Below are positions 10,113 through 21,900 of a DNA stretch of 57,794 nucleotides, piece by piece; the stretch's first letter is position 1; each line of letters begins with the position of its first letter. The translations under genes were made by a program, and so were the position numbers. The stretch comes from Gnetum montanum. Its lineage: Eukaryota > Streptophyta > Gnetopsida > Gnetales > Gnetaceae. The stretch spans positions 870,660 through 928,453 of the forward strand of contig MNCI01005810.1 of NCBI GenBank assembly GCA_015680685.1. Direction: 5' to 3'. The notes under the pieces are model-generated. The model had not been told where the DNA came from. It saw only the letters and a list, made by a program, of their open reading frames with translations, and made no database searches.

Positions 10113-10940
10113 AATTGTACCTCATAGTGGCTTATATTTGCTTGTTACCTCATGTAACCTCTTGTAAACATATGTATTCTTTGACCTTTTTATATTATCC
10201 TCTTAGAGTTGTGCTTGAAGGACTAGCTTGAAGTCCTTGTAGAGGTGTGATTCATCACAATGATGAGTTACCATGTGATCTTGATGCATGAGGTTCAGCT
10301 AGCTTGTTCAACCTTACCTCACATCACTTCTGTTATACCTCCTAATCCATAACCTCATAACGAAACTTTAGCCTTCCTTACCTTGCTAATAATTAAACCC
10401 TATGTTTGACATTCATTCATCATGGTCATGTAACATCTTCCTCTACATGCTCCATCAATTAAGTTCACCGATTCACCAAACTCCTCATTTAGCGAGAAAA
10501 AAAAATAGAAATTCAGCCTTGGCAATGAAATCTAATGATGATTTCACTCCTATAAAAAACAAAAAGAGAGAGCCAAGTGATCAAATAAGCCTATAATCAA
10601 AATGTTAGTTACTCTAAATATCATTAAGTAACTAGCAATTTTAGCATGAAGCATGAAGATCTCACTAGCCATTAGACATTTGCCATGATGTCAACACATT
10701 TAGAATTCTTTATTAGTCCATATGATCATTCAAAAAGCCAATGTAACCATTATCTCACCCCAAATCCTTGGCATCCCACTTTAACCTTATTTCACTATTG
10801 CAAGCACTCCTAGGCATGATTTGATAGTTGTAGAATCAAGTGTGGAGAGAGAGCATTGATGATGAACCCATGGTGGTGTTTTACATTCTTTATTAATGGC
10901 TCTTGGCTCAAGCCTCAAAGCATCAACAAGGAGGGGCCAA
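10113..10940. other. Unassigned sequence ending in a polypurine-tract-like block
   Basis: No supportable gene. The last 90 bp (about 10855-10940) match the block just before the right-hand LTR at about 18870-18961, including ACAAGGAGGGGCCAA against ACAAAGAGGGGTCAA, which is a polypurine tract. The rest shows no similarity to the interior of the following element. It may be the 3-prime end of a different member of that family that now shares the LTR at 10941. Confidence 0.45.
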
Positions 10941-10949
10941 TCAAACACC

Positions 10950-11155
10950 TCAAGGAAAATTTATGCTACAAACAAGAAGCCAGGTAACCAAATTTTTATC
11001 ATGTAATTTGATCAAATTCAAGAGCAAACACAAATGCCTTGACTTCCCTTTAAAATATTACCATATGACATTGTTTTGATCAAATTATACTCCCTTTTAA
11101 AATATTTAAAATAAAATCCATGATCCACAAGCTATAAGTTTTACTATGCTAGCTA
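10950..11155. other. 0.2 kb insertion (or excision partner) flanked by AAACACC
   Basis: The right LTR reads straight through GAAACACCACCAAA, while the left LTR has about 205 extra bases between AAACACC and AAAACACC. The inside is AT-rich with a two-copy repeat (TTTGATCAAATT ... TCCCTTTAAAATATT). No terminal inverted repeats are obvious, so either a small transposon with a 7 bp duplication or a deletion between short repeats in the other LTR fits. Confidence 0.4.
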
Positions 11156-11224
11156 AAACACCACCAAATTTTGGGCTACAGTGTTTCAACTACAAATTTG
11201 CCTAAGTGTTAGCACAAGGCCACT

Positions 11225-11810
11225 TTCTACAAATTTTTCTTCTAAGTGCTAGGACTACACTCTCTGTTTCCCTAGAGCGTAATCAGGTCCAAAAACTAAT
11301 TTTTTGTACTTTTTTTTTAGCGTTAGCATGAAGCAAGAAGCTGCAAATTTTTCTAAGTGTTTGGACTACACTCTCCACCACCCTAGAGCGTAGTCAACTT
11401 AGTAGAGAGCGTAGTCAATACAAGGGCTAGTTTGTGAATTTTTCTAAGTGTCAAGTTAGTAGTTGCAAAATTTTCTAAGTGCTTAGACTACGCTCTCCAC
11501 TACCCTAGAGTGTATTCAAGCATAGTCAGCATGAAGGCTCAGTTTTTGCAGATTTTTCTAAGTGTTGAGACTATGCTCTCCACCAGCCCAAAGTAGACTC
11601 AAGCGTAGTCAACTGCAAGCCAGTTTATATAAAATTTTTGACAAGTGCTAAGACTATGTTCATCCCTAGTTGGGAGTGTAGTCAGCCTCTCATGGAGAGC
11701 ATAATAAGCACATAGCCATTTTTCACAAATTTTTTGCTAAGTGTTGTGACTACACTCTCCCTAGTCCAAAGCATAGTCAAGCGTAGTCATGCAAAATAGC
11801 CTTCAAAGGC
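11225..11810 (+). promoter_or_regulatory. U3 hairpin-motif array, left Tat-like LTR
   Basis: Six to seven imperfect units of about 80-95 bp. Each opens with TTTTTCTAAGTGTTG and carries GACTACGCTCTCC followed 5-25 bp later by its inverse GGAGAGCGTAGTC (or variants). The two halves can pair, giving a stem of up to 13 bp per unit. The same array lies at 19055-19930 in the right LTR. It is the main component of U3 upstream of the TATA box. Confidence 0.65.
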
Positions 11811-12995
11811 CTCCACAATGTAGCATTAGCATTCAACTCAACTCAAACTCATCCTTAACAAGCATATGCATCTTTTGTGTACCCCTTTTTTCCCCCAAAA
11901 TTGTAACTATAGTCGACCCCACTCCAAATAGTGGACAACATAGTCTCAGAGTGTAGTCTCCAAACTTGTATTTTTTTAGGTACATTGCAATCTTCTCAGC
12001 ACATGTACATGTAGTTGGTAGCATAGTCATATTCTTGTAGCCTCACAAAGTCTACCAGAGGACAGCAGAGCACAAAACTACTTACCTTAGTGGAGAGTGT
12101 AGTTGGGTGATAACATAGTCCTAACCACCCCTCTACTATGTGGCACTCTCTCTGCATTTCAAGCTAACCCTAGCCCTATAAATACCTCTACCATCTATGT
12201 TTTAGGGCTTGGTATTTTTGTGGGTTGGCAAATTTTCAAGTTGGCATTTTTTTGGCACTTTGGCATTTTGGGTGAATGAGATCCAAAGGCATACTAGTGA
12301 GCTAGAAAGAGGCAGAGTTACATACCACAGCCCACTGCAACCTAGCAGAACACGATAGCCCAAGGTACACTGTGGTGGCCAACTTGGTAGGCACGAACAC
12401 TATGATAAGTGCCAATCTTCATGGCTAGACACCTCTAAGATTGTGACTACACTCTCCACTACACCTATTATACACCACATACCTTCTCATCCCTTTTGGA
12501 GTTAACTACACTCAACCCCATTTGGAGCAATGTTCCATTTCTCTTTCTTACATTTTTTGCACTTTCTTTGCATTTTCACTATTTTTAACACATGGTCACA
12601 TTACAGCTACACTTGGACAGAAATCTTCAAGTGTTGACACCCTCATTTTCACTGAAACCCTTGACTACACTTGCCCCCTTGAGCACTTGTGACCATGCTT
12701 TACACCATTAACACTGTTGACACCATCAACAACACTAACATTGTCAACATCATTAACACCATGAACACCACTAGAACACTTAGCACCATTTCACATTAGC
12801 ATTATGTTTAACCATACCACACCCTGGTTTCATCCAGCACCCCAGTTGCTTCTGGCAAAGTCCCTGTTTGATCAACAAGACCATTCAGGGCACCCCATCT
12901 CTGCCTCCAACAAGGCCTCATGCAAACATGGGGTTAGGCTATGCACCTATTGATCCCTCAGTGTTCCAACTGTCAATGTTTTCATTCATCATAGT

Positions 12996-13395
12996 TTCTA
13001 GTGCTAAAAAGAGGGCCAAACCACTTTTTCAGACTCTGTTGTGGTTGTCTTTGCATGCTTTCTGCATCATCCCATCAGTGTAGATTGGACACCATTACCA
13101 ATCCCCCTAGGACCCCACATAGCAACCCAAATCACACTTCTCTCTACTATCTTTTCTCAGTCTCCATTGTCTCAACATAGAGAGCGTAGTTGGTGGAGAG
13201 CATGGTCTATGAAGAGCATAGTTTTCTCTCAACGTATAGAGCATAGTCGCCATAGTTAGCCATTTTTCTACAGTTTCCATACTTAGCCATTTTCTGCTAT
13301 TGTTAGAATTAGCCATCTTTCTACAGTTTCTAGAGTTTGCCATTTTTTGCAAATAGCAACTCACAACTCTCCCTTTCACAACTTGATCTATGACC
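12996..13395 (+). other. Untranslated leader of Tat-like element
   Basis: Between the LTR and the gag ATG. It contains no recognisable primer site but does carry further GAGAGCATAGTC-type words (about 13175-13255) of the same kind as the U3 array, plus a repeated TTAGCCATTTTTCTACAGTTTC phrase. Confidence 0.5.
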
Positions 13396-15102
13396 ATGAA
13401 TCCAAATCAACCTTCGACATCGATGTCAAATGCACTTGACACCTTTACCATGGTAGGATCGAGGCAATCCCTTAGCAATGAAAAATAACACTTTCTATGT
13501 ACAAAGAACCAAGCATGGTTGCCCATGGATTGCCTTGACATAGAGGCAAAATGAGACTTCAAATTACTCCACCAAGATGAAGGAGAATACATCCCTTCCT
13601 CATTTGACATTATCTCACTCACAAAGACCCACCACCAATTGTTGTCCCAGCTCATCTAAGCAAATGAGCACAATGTAGGGACAAACTATGAGAAAGCCCT
13701 ATAGGAGGAAGAAGATGAGTTCAAAGCTCACTCCAAACACAAGAGCCCCTTCCACACCATCTTCCAACAACCACTCCCTAGCCTAGCCCCTCCTCAATTT
13801 AATTCACTCATACTCCTTGAGATGGGTATAATACTAGCATCACCTTCTTATGCTGTTAGGCTTAGGTCGATGCCTGTTTTGATAACGCATCAAATGTAAT
13901 GCATGCAATATGATGCAAGAGCCCCATTCCACTTTCTTGCCCAACCATCTTTGCTAGCAACAATCATATCTGCTCAACCCTACATTCAAGCAAGGACCAT
14001 CCCCAGGCCCCAAATGACTCAATCACCTTATGTTCTACCTATTTTGATGATGCCCTTGGTGTTAGTCCAACCCACACATGCATGGCTTTCCCTAGTTACC
14101 ATGCCCATAGCACAACTAACACATCAACCACATCATGTGTCTTTGCAACCAGTAATCTGACCCTAGGTTGTACAACCGACATAGCAGATAGCATAGCCAA
14201 CGTAATTAACTAGTGCATCTCAAAACTTGGATCAGGTGTTCCAGCTGATCCAAAGTTTGACGGAGGAAGTAAGGCGACTCAAAGCTATTTCCTCCGAAAC
14301 TATCAAGGTGGTGGACTTCTACTAGGACAATCCCATAAGTCCTGTTGTCCCATCCCTAACTCTGCCAACTGGGGTCTCACTGCCTCAACTCACCAAGTAC
14401 AATGGTAAAGGGGACCCCAATGCACACTTAGTCATGTTCAGGTCTAAATGTTGCTACTACAAGCCTAGACGCATGGCATCATGCATGTGTTCATCATGTC
14501 ACTAATTGGTAAAGCCCTAGACTGGTACCGCTCATTACCTAGGGGCTCTATCTCCTCTCTGGAGGATCTTCTAAGCCAATTTGTGACATGCTTCAAGTAC
14601 AACTTGAAGCCTGAAGGCATCCTAGACAAACTCATGCAGATTAAGCAAGGCCATCTAGAGCCTGTACAAAAATTTATCCAATGCTAGAGTACCTCATTGA
14701 ATGAGATACAAGAGCCAATTACCAAGATGTACCTCCTAGCTATCTTCAAGGATGTAGTTAATGACTTCATCAAGTCAAAACTGTACTACTTGGCCCTGTA
14801 GTCTCTGAGCCAAGCCTTTGCCTAGACAAAGAGCATAGAGGATATGGCACAAGCTAGTAAGGACTCGACCTACATGGCCTACAAAAACCACCATGCAAAA
14901 TGCAATAGTGGTAACAATAGCCATACATGCTAAAGCAACCAACCAGGGGCCAAAGGCTTGGCAATCCAAAGCCCCAGCTTTCAAAGCTACCAACTCTAGT
15001 ACCCAAGCAACCAACCTACCTACATCTACAAGAGCCATGACACAAGCCACTCCAAGGCCCAACTTTGAGCACAAGGATCACTCAAAGTATACCCCATTGT
15101 GA
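13396..15102 (+). pseudogene. Tat-like Gag polyprotein, broken
   Basis: The start at ATG 13396 gives MNPNQPSTSMSNALD. The first 270 codons are low-complexity Pro/Gln/His-rich with several stops (near 13486, 13549, 13657, 13701, 13900 and 14158). The capsid domain begins about 14380 with LTKYNGKGDPNAHL, shifts frame near 14470, and continues MSLIGKALDWYRSLPRGSISSLEDLLSQF and LMQIKQGHLEPVQKF. This pattern (DP-x-AHL, then ALDWY, then a Phe-rich helix) is the retrotransposon gag domain of Tat-type elements. The C-terminal part from about 14690 is degenerate and I see no zinc knuckle. Packaging function is presumed from the family. Confidence 0.72.
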
Positions 15103-16041
15103 CTAAAACCCTCAAAGCTATTGGATCAATAGTTGAAAGCTAGGAAAATCCAACATAAGAAAATGTCAAAGGATGCCTACAAAAGGCACGACAAGTACTA
15201 CAAGCTACTAAGGAACCCTACCTCAATAGCACCAAACGAGCCCCCAGTCCCACAGCACTTCAAGTTGGACCAATTCTATCATTACCACTAGATGTTCGAT
15301 CACAGCACAGACTTCACGGTCAAAGTCCCACCACAGGTTGCAACAATAACTGCTCAATAGTTTTTTCTTGTTAAGGTGTGACAACGTGCTAGCCCCTCAC
15401 CTACTCGAAGCGCGGTAGTGGGAAACATATCGATCCCTTCTCATACAAGGGTCGACCCTACTAGTAACAAGTGTAAACCCACTAGGTGGCAACACAAAAG
15501 GCCCAACAAATGCCTCACACACGAAATGGCTAGGCAACAACAAGACTAAAGAGTGCTTGATCCATCAAAGCCAATCTTTGTCTCTGCAACCACTATGGCC
15601 AAAGCAAAGGCCACAACTAGCAAACCACAACCAAGCATTGGGGCTCCTAAAAAGGCCAAGCAAACCAAGTGCAAGTCCCCTCTGTAAGAGATTCGTCTCT
15701 TAGTCTGCATGGAGGAGGTCAAGGCCAACAAAATAGCCAATGGCAAGAACTTTGTAGATTCATTAGTCTAAGTTAAGTAAGCACTAAAGCAGAAAACATA
15801 ACATTGAGCCTATACAACCTAGTCATGGCCTCACCTACCCACTAGGAAGCACTAGTGTAGGTGTTGACCTCCATTCCTATTACTAAGAACATCCCTATAG
15901 ATGAGAACGCCATCCATGTTGCGATGTTGCCTCTTGCATCGCAATAATCAAGCTTCACATCCCTCACATTTTGTGATGAGGCAATCAAGGTCAACTCTAA
16001 GTGAGGGAAGGTCACAATAGCTCCACTATCTATCACCATAT
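15103..16041 (+). pseudogene. Degenerate gag-protease linker
   Basis: A Lys/Thr/Ala-rich, stop-ridden continuation between the capsid domain and the protease. No domain is recognisable. It is included because it is flanked by coding remnants in the same orientation and is GC-richer than the noncoding repeats downstream. Confidence 0.4.
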
Positions 16042-16606
16042 GTGTTGGATAGTGCAAGAGTGTACATTGATGACAGTGAGGCAACAAACGTAGTACCGTA
16101 CTCCATCATCGACAAGCTAGGCCTCATAGACCAAATCTGGCCAAACAAAACCATGTGTCTAAAATCCTTTAATGGATCATGTGTCACTATCAGGGGTACC
16201 ATCAACATAGCCTTCATGGCAAGGGAGCAATTTCCCACCTCCATAGAATTTATCATCATAGAGGAAATGCTATGATTCAACCTAATATTAGGTAGGCCTT
16301 GGCTAGCCTTACTACAAGTTGTCTCCTCTCCCATCGACTAAGAGATCCACCTTCCATACAAAGGTGGTCAAGTTATCATCCATGGTGATAATGTAGCTCC
16401 TCTGGCCATTAACAACATAGAAATGGAGCAAGGATCAGAGGTGGAACTCCCTAATGATGCACTTGCAGTAGATAATGCAACGCATAAGGCTGACACACCT
16501 AAATAAGCGATGGAAGCTAACAACCTCCCAAAGGATACTTTGTGGGTAGAATCATCCTTCAATGTAGCACACCCTAAGCCCTATGCACCTCCTAATCCAC
16601 ACTAGA
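16042..16606 (+). pseudogene. Tat-like retropepsin, catalytic motif altered
   Basis: The pattern of plant gypsy gag-asp-proteases is visible: VYIDDSEATNVVPYSIIDKLG (Asp-containing active loop; the family glycine after D-S/T is Glu here), LKSFNGSCVTIRGTINIAF, IEFIIIEE and FNLILGRPWLALLQ, followed by the HLPYKGGQVIIHGD strand. Stops occur near 16273, 16339 and 16504. It is the last coding domain: no RT follows. The glycine change predicts loss of activity. Downstream of 16606 there is only noncoding repeat. Confidence 0.75.
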
Positions 16607-16870
16607 TTAGAAAGTAACTACGTAACCATGAGACCTCCTTAGCCCAAAACACGCTAGGCACCTACCTACCCTTTGCTGCTACCCACCATGCATTTTTGAC
16701 TTTCACTTGCATTGCATTTGTTTATGCATTTACATTTAGCCTACTTGCTTAGATTATGCACCATTTCATTTTTTTTACGTATTTATTTTCTTTTTTTATG
16801 CATTCATCCGCTTAGCTTACACATAAAAATTATAAAACACTAAAATTACAAAAAAATAAGAGATCACAAT

Positions 16871-17225
16871 ACATGGCCCACCATGACCTTAAACTAGCGA
16901 CATGTAGCCTGCCGTGGCCTTAAACTAGCAACACCTGGCCTGCCATGGCCTTAAACTAGCAACATTACAACCCGCCATGGCCTTAAACTAGCATTTCTAG
17001 CCCGTTATGGCCTAAAACTAGCAACATTTTTACTTCCAAAGTCCTGGCCCTCCATGGCCTTAAATTGGCATCTATAGCCTAGAATGGCTTGAAACTATTA
17101 ATCCCCTTGCCATGGCACAAAATGAGCTTAAACTAACAATCATCATGGCCAGGAATGGCCCAAAACTTGCAACACAGGACTTAGAATGGCCTTAAACTAC
17201 CCCTACAACCTAGAACGACCTTAAA
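16871..17225. repeat. Tandem repeat block, CCATGGCCTTAAACTAGC units
   Basis: About ten degenerate units of 28-40 bp built on GCC-x-GCCATGGCCTTAAACTAGCA, each with a CCATGG-type palindrome and a conserved TTAAACTAGC. It lies in the noncoding 3-prime half of the Tat-like element. Confidence 0.75.
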
Positions 17226-17424
17226 CTATTTCTTGCCTCCATAGTAACTCGCATACATTTATCGCATTGCTTTCTCTCCATTTCTGCACATCAACTTCAT
17301 TAAAATAGGTGCTGCTTCATGTTTTTCTAGTTGATTTTGCAAAATTTTGTAAAAACACAATATGGCTATGCACAAGCATGCTTAACATGTAGCACCACAC
17401 ATCACTCCAACAAGGTAAGCATTC

Positions 17425-17822
17425 GTCCGCTATGATGTTAAACTAGCATAGCTTGTCCACCACAACACTAAAACTAGTACAGTAGTCTGCTATGACTTTA
17501 AACTAGCATAGCTCATCCTTGGGTCATGACATTAAACTAACACAACATCCATCTACTACAACACTAAAACTAGCACAACAGTCTACTATGACTATAAACT
17601 AGCATAGCACGTTTGCCATGATGCTAAAACTAGCACAACTAGTCCACTATGATGTTAAACTAGCACAGCATTCATCCTTGGGTCATGACATTAAACTGGC
17701 ACAACACACGTTTGCAACAACATTAAACTGGCACATAGCAGTCCACTAGGACTATAAACTAGCACACCATGGTCTACCAGGATTCTAAACTAGGCTCATG
17801 ATCTACTACAACCTTAAAATAA
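17425..17822. repeat. Tandem repeat block, CTATGATGTTAAACTAGC units
   Basis: About twelve units of 28-38 bp related to the preceding block by the shared (T)TAAACTAGCACA core, but with CCACTATGA or GCAACAACAC in place of GCCATGGCC. Separated from the first block by about 200 bp of nonrepetitive DNA. Confidence 0.72.
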
Positions 17823-18961
17823 TAGGGTGGCCTTTGGAGCACTTACAACATCATTGCCCCTAGCACTTTTACTGGTTTTTCCAAGCACTTACGACTGGTT
17901 CAGCCTTTGGAGCACTTGTAGCATCATCACTCCCCAACACTTTTTCTAGCTTTTTGAACACCTATGACTAGTTCAACCTTTGGAGCATTTGCAGCATCTT
18001 TGCACTTGCCATTTTATTTGCATTGGGTGATGTGTTTTTTTTTTGTCTTCTTGGAGTTGTGTTTGTAGGATGATGTCCCAGGGTGGTCATGCAAACGCGC
18101 ATCTCATCACAACAACAAGTCATCACATCACTTCGATGTGCATGATTGGACTAGTTTAGCCTCTCAAGAGTGCACATCCCTATTACCCTATTATAGCCTA
18201 CTTGCATTTACCCCTATGCCTTGATACTCTTGCATTCCCTTGCATAATCAAGATTACAAACCCCTCTAATGCATACATGCCCTCTTCAAGTCAAACCATA
18301 GAACCCAAGGCAAACATAACACAAGTCATCCCATGGGGAGCCTCTGTTGGTTGGTCAAAGCCTAGGCAAATGTAACACAAGTTATCTCAGGGAGGAAACA
18401 CCTATCCTACAGATGCGACACAATGGCATTAAAGCAAAGCCCATTTGGTGGCACATAATCCACCTGATGGAAAGCATCTCATAGTCAACATTTAGTAATG
18501 TGTAGAACCCAAAGTAGGTCCGTCTCTCAACAGAAAAGTAGAAAAAAAAAGAAAAAAAAAGCAAAGGGAAGAAAGCACATCCCCAAGCAATTTAAGAGCA
18601 CTACAATTTTGCAACTAGCCCAGCCCTAAATCCACACTAACTCTTTCATGAGCACTCCAACAAGACGTCATTGTTTTCAAGGGCAAGCCACCCTAGTGCC
18701 ATGGTCATCATCAACCATGTTGACTCTACATCCTACATCATGACACCCTATTTGCATCCCATCTCCCCATTTATCCCGAACACATAACCTACACCTCTTT
18801 ACCCCCAACATACCACCATCCACAGCACTCTAGAGCACATCGTAGTGACATTCAACCACGCATAGAAGAACGATGTTGGTAACAAGCCTACTATGGTGTT
18901 TTGCTATTCTTTGTTAATGTCTCTTAGGCCACTCCTCTAAATGTCAACAAAGAGGGGTCAA
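17823..18961 (+). other. Noncoding 3-prime region and polypurine tract of Tat-like element
   Basis: Begins with a three-copy phrase around GCCTTTGGAGCACTT and TCATCACTCCCC (17830-18010). No ORF worth reporting. It ends with ACAAAGAGGGGTCAA (18947-18961), the polypurine tract directly before the right LTR. Confidence 0.6.
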
Positions 18962-21900
18962 TGAAACACCACCAAATTTGGGGCTACAACATTTCAACTA
19001 CAAATTTGCCTAAGTGTTAGCATGAGGCCATTTTCTACAAATTTTTCCAAGTGTTGGGATGCTCTCCACTACCCCAAAGCATAGTCAGCAAAGTGGAGAG
19101 CATAGTTAGCCCCAAAAATTGATTTTTTGCAATTTTTCCTAAGTGTCAACATAAAGCAAGAAGTTGCAAATTTTTCTAAGTGTTTGAACTATGCTCTCCA
19201 CTTACCCAAAAAATAGTCAACAAAAGGGCCAGTTTGCAAATTTTTCTAAGTGTCAAGTCAGTAGCCATAAAATTTTCTAAGTGCTAAGACTATGCTCTTC
19301 CCTACCTTAGAGCATAGTCAAGCATAGTCAACATGAAGGCTTAGTTTTTATAGATTTTTCTAAGTGTTGAGACTACACTCTCCACTAGCCCAAAGGTTAG
19401 TCAAGCGTAGTCAACCAGAAGCCATTTTCTATAAAAAAATTTATGAGTGCTAAGACAACACTCACCACTAGTTGGGAGCATAGTTAGCCTCCCGTGGAGA
19501 GCGTAGTCAACACATAGCCATTTTTTTGTAAATTTTTTGCTAAGTGTTGTGACTAAGCTTTCCCCCAGTCCAAAGCATAGTCAAGTGTAGTCATGTAGAA
19601 TAGCCTCCAAAAGCCTCCACAATCCAGCACCAACATTCAACTCAACTCTAATTCATCCTTGGTAAGCATATGCATCTTTTTTGTACCCCTTTTTTTCCCC
19701 AAAATTGTAACTATGCTTAACCCCACTCTAGATAGTGGATAGCATAGTCTTGGAGCGTAGTCTCCAAACTTGCATTTTTTCAGGTATATTATAGTCTTCT
19801 TGACACACGTACATGTAGTTGGTAGTGTAGTCATAGTCTCATAGCCTCTTGAAGTTTGACAGAGGATAGCAGAGCACAACACCACTTACCTCAATGGAGA
19901 ACGTAGTTGGATGATAGCATAGTCCCAACCACCCCTCTACCATGTGGCACTCTCTCTACATTTCGAGCTAAACCTAGCCCTATAAATAACCATCTACATT
20001 TTAGGGATTGGCATTTTTGTGGGTTGGAAAATTTTCAAGTTTGCATTTTTGTTGGCACTTTGGCATTTTGGACAAACAAGACCCAAAGGCATACCAACGA
20101 GCTAGAGAGAGGCAAAGTTGCATACCATGGCCCATCACAGCCCATGGTACACCATGGCAACTGACCCAGCAAGCACCAACACCACAGTAAGCACTAGTCT
20201 TCATGGCCAGACACCTCTGAGACTATGACTACACTCTCCACTATGCCTATTGTACACTATGTACCTTCTCACCCCTTTTGGAGTTAACTATGCTCAACCT
20301 CATTTGGGGCTGTATTCCATTTCTCTGTCTTGCATTTTTTGCACTTTCTCTACATTTTTGCTATTTTTAACACATGGTCATGTTACAACTATGCTCAAGC
20401 AGTAGTCTCCACGTGTCAACACCCTCATTTTTTCCAAAACCCTTGACTACGCTCATTCCCTCAGGCACCCATGACTATGCTCTGCACCGTTAACACCAAT
20501 AACACTGTCAACAACACTGACATCATCAACACTGTTAACACTATGAACACCACTAGAACACTTAGCACCATTTCTTATTAGCATCATGGTTAACCACACT
20601 ATAGCGACCAAAAATGTCGATGGCTGGAAAACACCGAGAGGTCGTCAGTCGGACAGTCCTAACCCCGGATCCGTGTGAGGGCCGTGCTGGATAAAATGGA
20701 AGTAGGGTGCCCTGAACGGTCTGGTCAATCAGACAGGGACTTAGTCGGTGTCACTTAACCTTTTGTAAACATCGTTTTGAGAAACAATGCTTATAGTGTA
20801 AAATAACAATTATTAAATGCGATGAAGCGAAAAACGATGTAAAATGCAATGATAAATAGGAAAATCAAGCGAACTAGAATGAAGAAATGCACTGCTTCAA
20901 GATTATGGCTTTACTTTGTCAAGATGGATACAATCGGTTGTGCAACGCTGGGAAGCACAGAGATCCCAAAAGTAACCAAGACGTTCAAAGCAAGCCAACT
21001 GTGCACTTGAAGGCGAACTTAAGAGCCAATAATGCGAAAAGCTACAAAGCCAACTTGTCAACTGGGGATTTGTTTTTTTGCCCACCCTTTGCACAAATTT
21101 GCTAAAGTTTGTCAACTTGCCAATAACAAATGCTAACAATGCTCAAAATTGCCAACCGAATTTTCCAACAACCCCAAAATTTGGCAACCACTAAAATTTT
21201 TTGCCAACCATTTGAGCGTTGCTCATCAAGGTATTTATAGGGCCAGGAGGATGTGAGAAATGAGGCCTAGATGACACGTGTCCTAGACCCACAAGATGTT
21301 GACGTGTCCATGCTACATGAACATGCAAAGATGGTCACGGACCTATCACACTATAATTATGCTATTAAAACTAGAGATGTTGGGATCAGGTGCACCAACA
21401 ATGCAGATAAGGAGTGAAGCACACTGATGTAGCTTAGCTTACTGCTACGTTGTGCTACACTATGAAGCGTAGCATGTTGGCGTAGCGTAGCTACTTGCTA
21501 TGCTGTGCTATGCTATGTAGCGTAGCTGCTTGCTACGCTGTGCTACGCTATGTAGCGTAGCTTAGCATAGCCACCAATTCGAAGAAGAAATTTTGTTGGA
21601 GTTAATTGCATGTGTTGGAAGCCTTTAAAGTGTCTTGGCTCATTCAACATGTTTGCTACGCTATGCTATGCTACATAGCATAGCATAGCGTAGCAACCGA
21701 CCTTATCTGCAAACCGTGCCTAAGTTGCAAATGGTTACTTGAAGCTTGATCATGCTAATAACTACAACTGCAACTTGCTAATCTTGCACTTGATATGCCT
21801 TTTGTTTTTCTTGCATCGTCGCTACGTTGTGCTACGATACATAGCGTAGCACAGCGTTTGTAGCGTAGCACAGTGTAGCAGCCAATGTAGCCTACTTTTT

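Larger units (their letters stand above)
10941..12995 (+). repeat. Left LTR of Tat-like element
   Basis: Homologous from TCAAACACC (TGAAACACC in the right copy) to about 12995. TATA box at 12176-12184 (CTATAAATAC), so U3 is about 1.2 kb. An extra 0.2 kb (about 10950-11155), absent from the right LTR, lies between two AAACACC copies. The 3-prime limit is set by loss of similarity to the right LTR and is good to within about 10 bp. Confidence 0.75.

Noticed and set aside
10950-11155. Typical MITE
   Set aside because: No terminal inverted repeats could be found by eye, and the flanking repeat could equally reflect deletion from the other LTR.
16871-17822. CRISPR-like array of direct repeats
   Set aside because: The repeats are degenerate, directly tandem with irregular spacing, and lie in the noncoding part of a plant retroelement.
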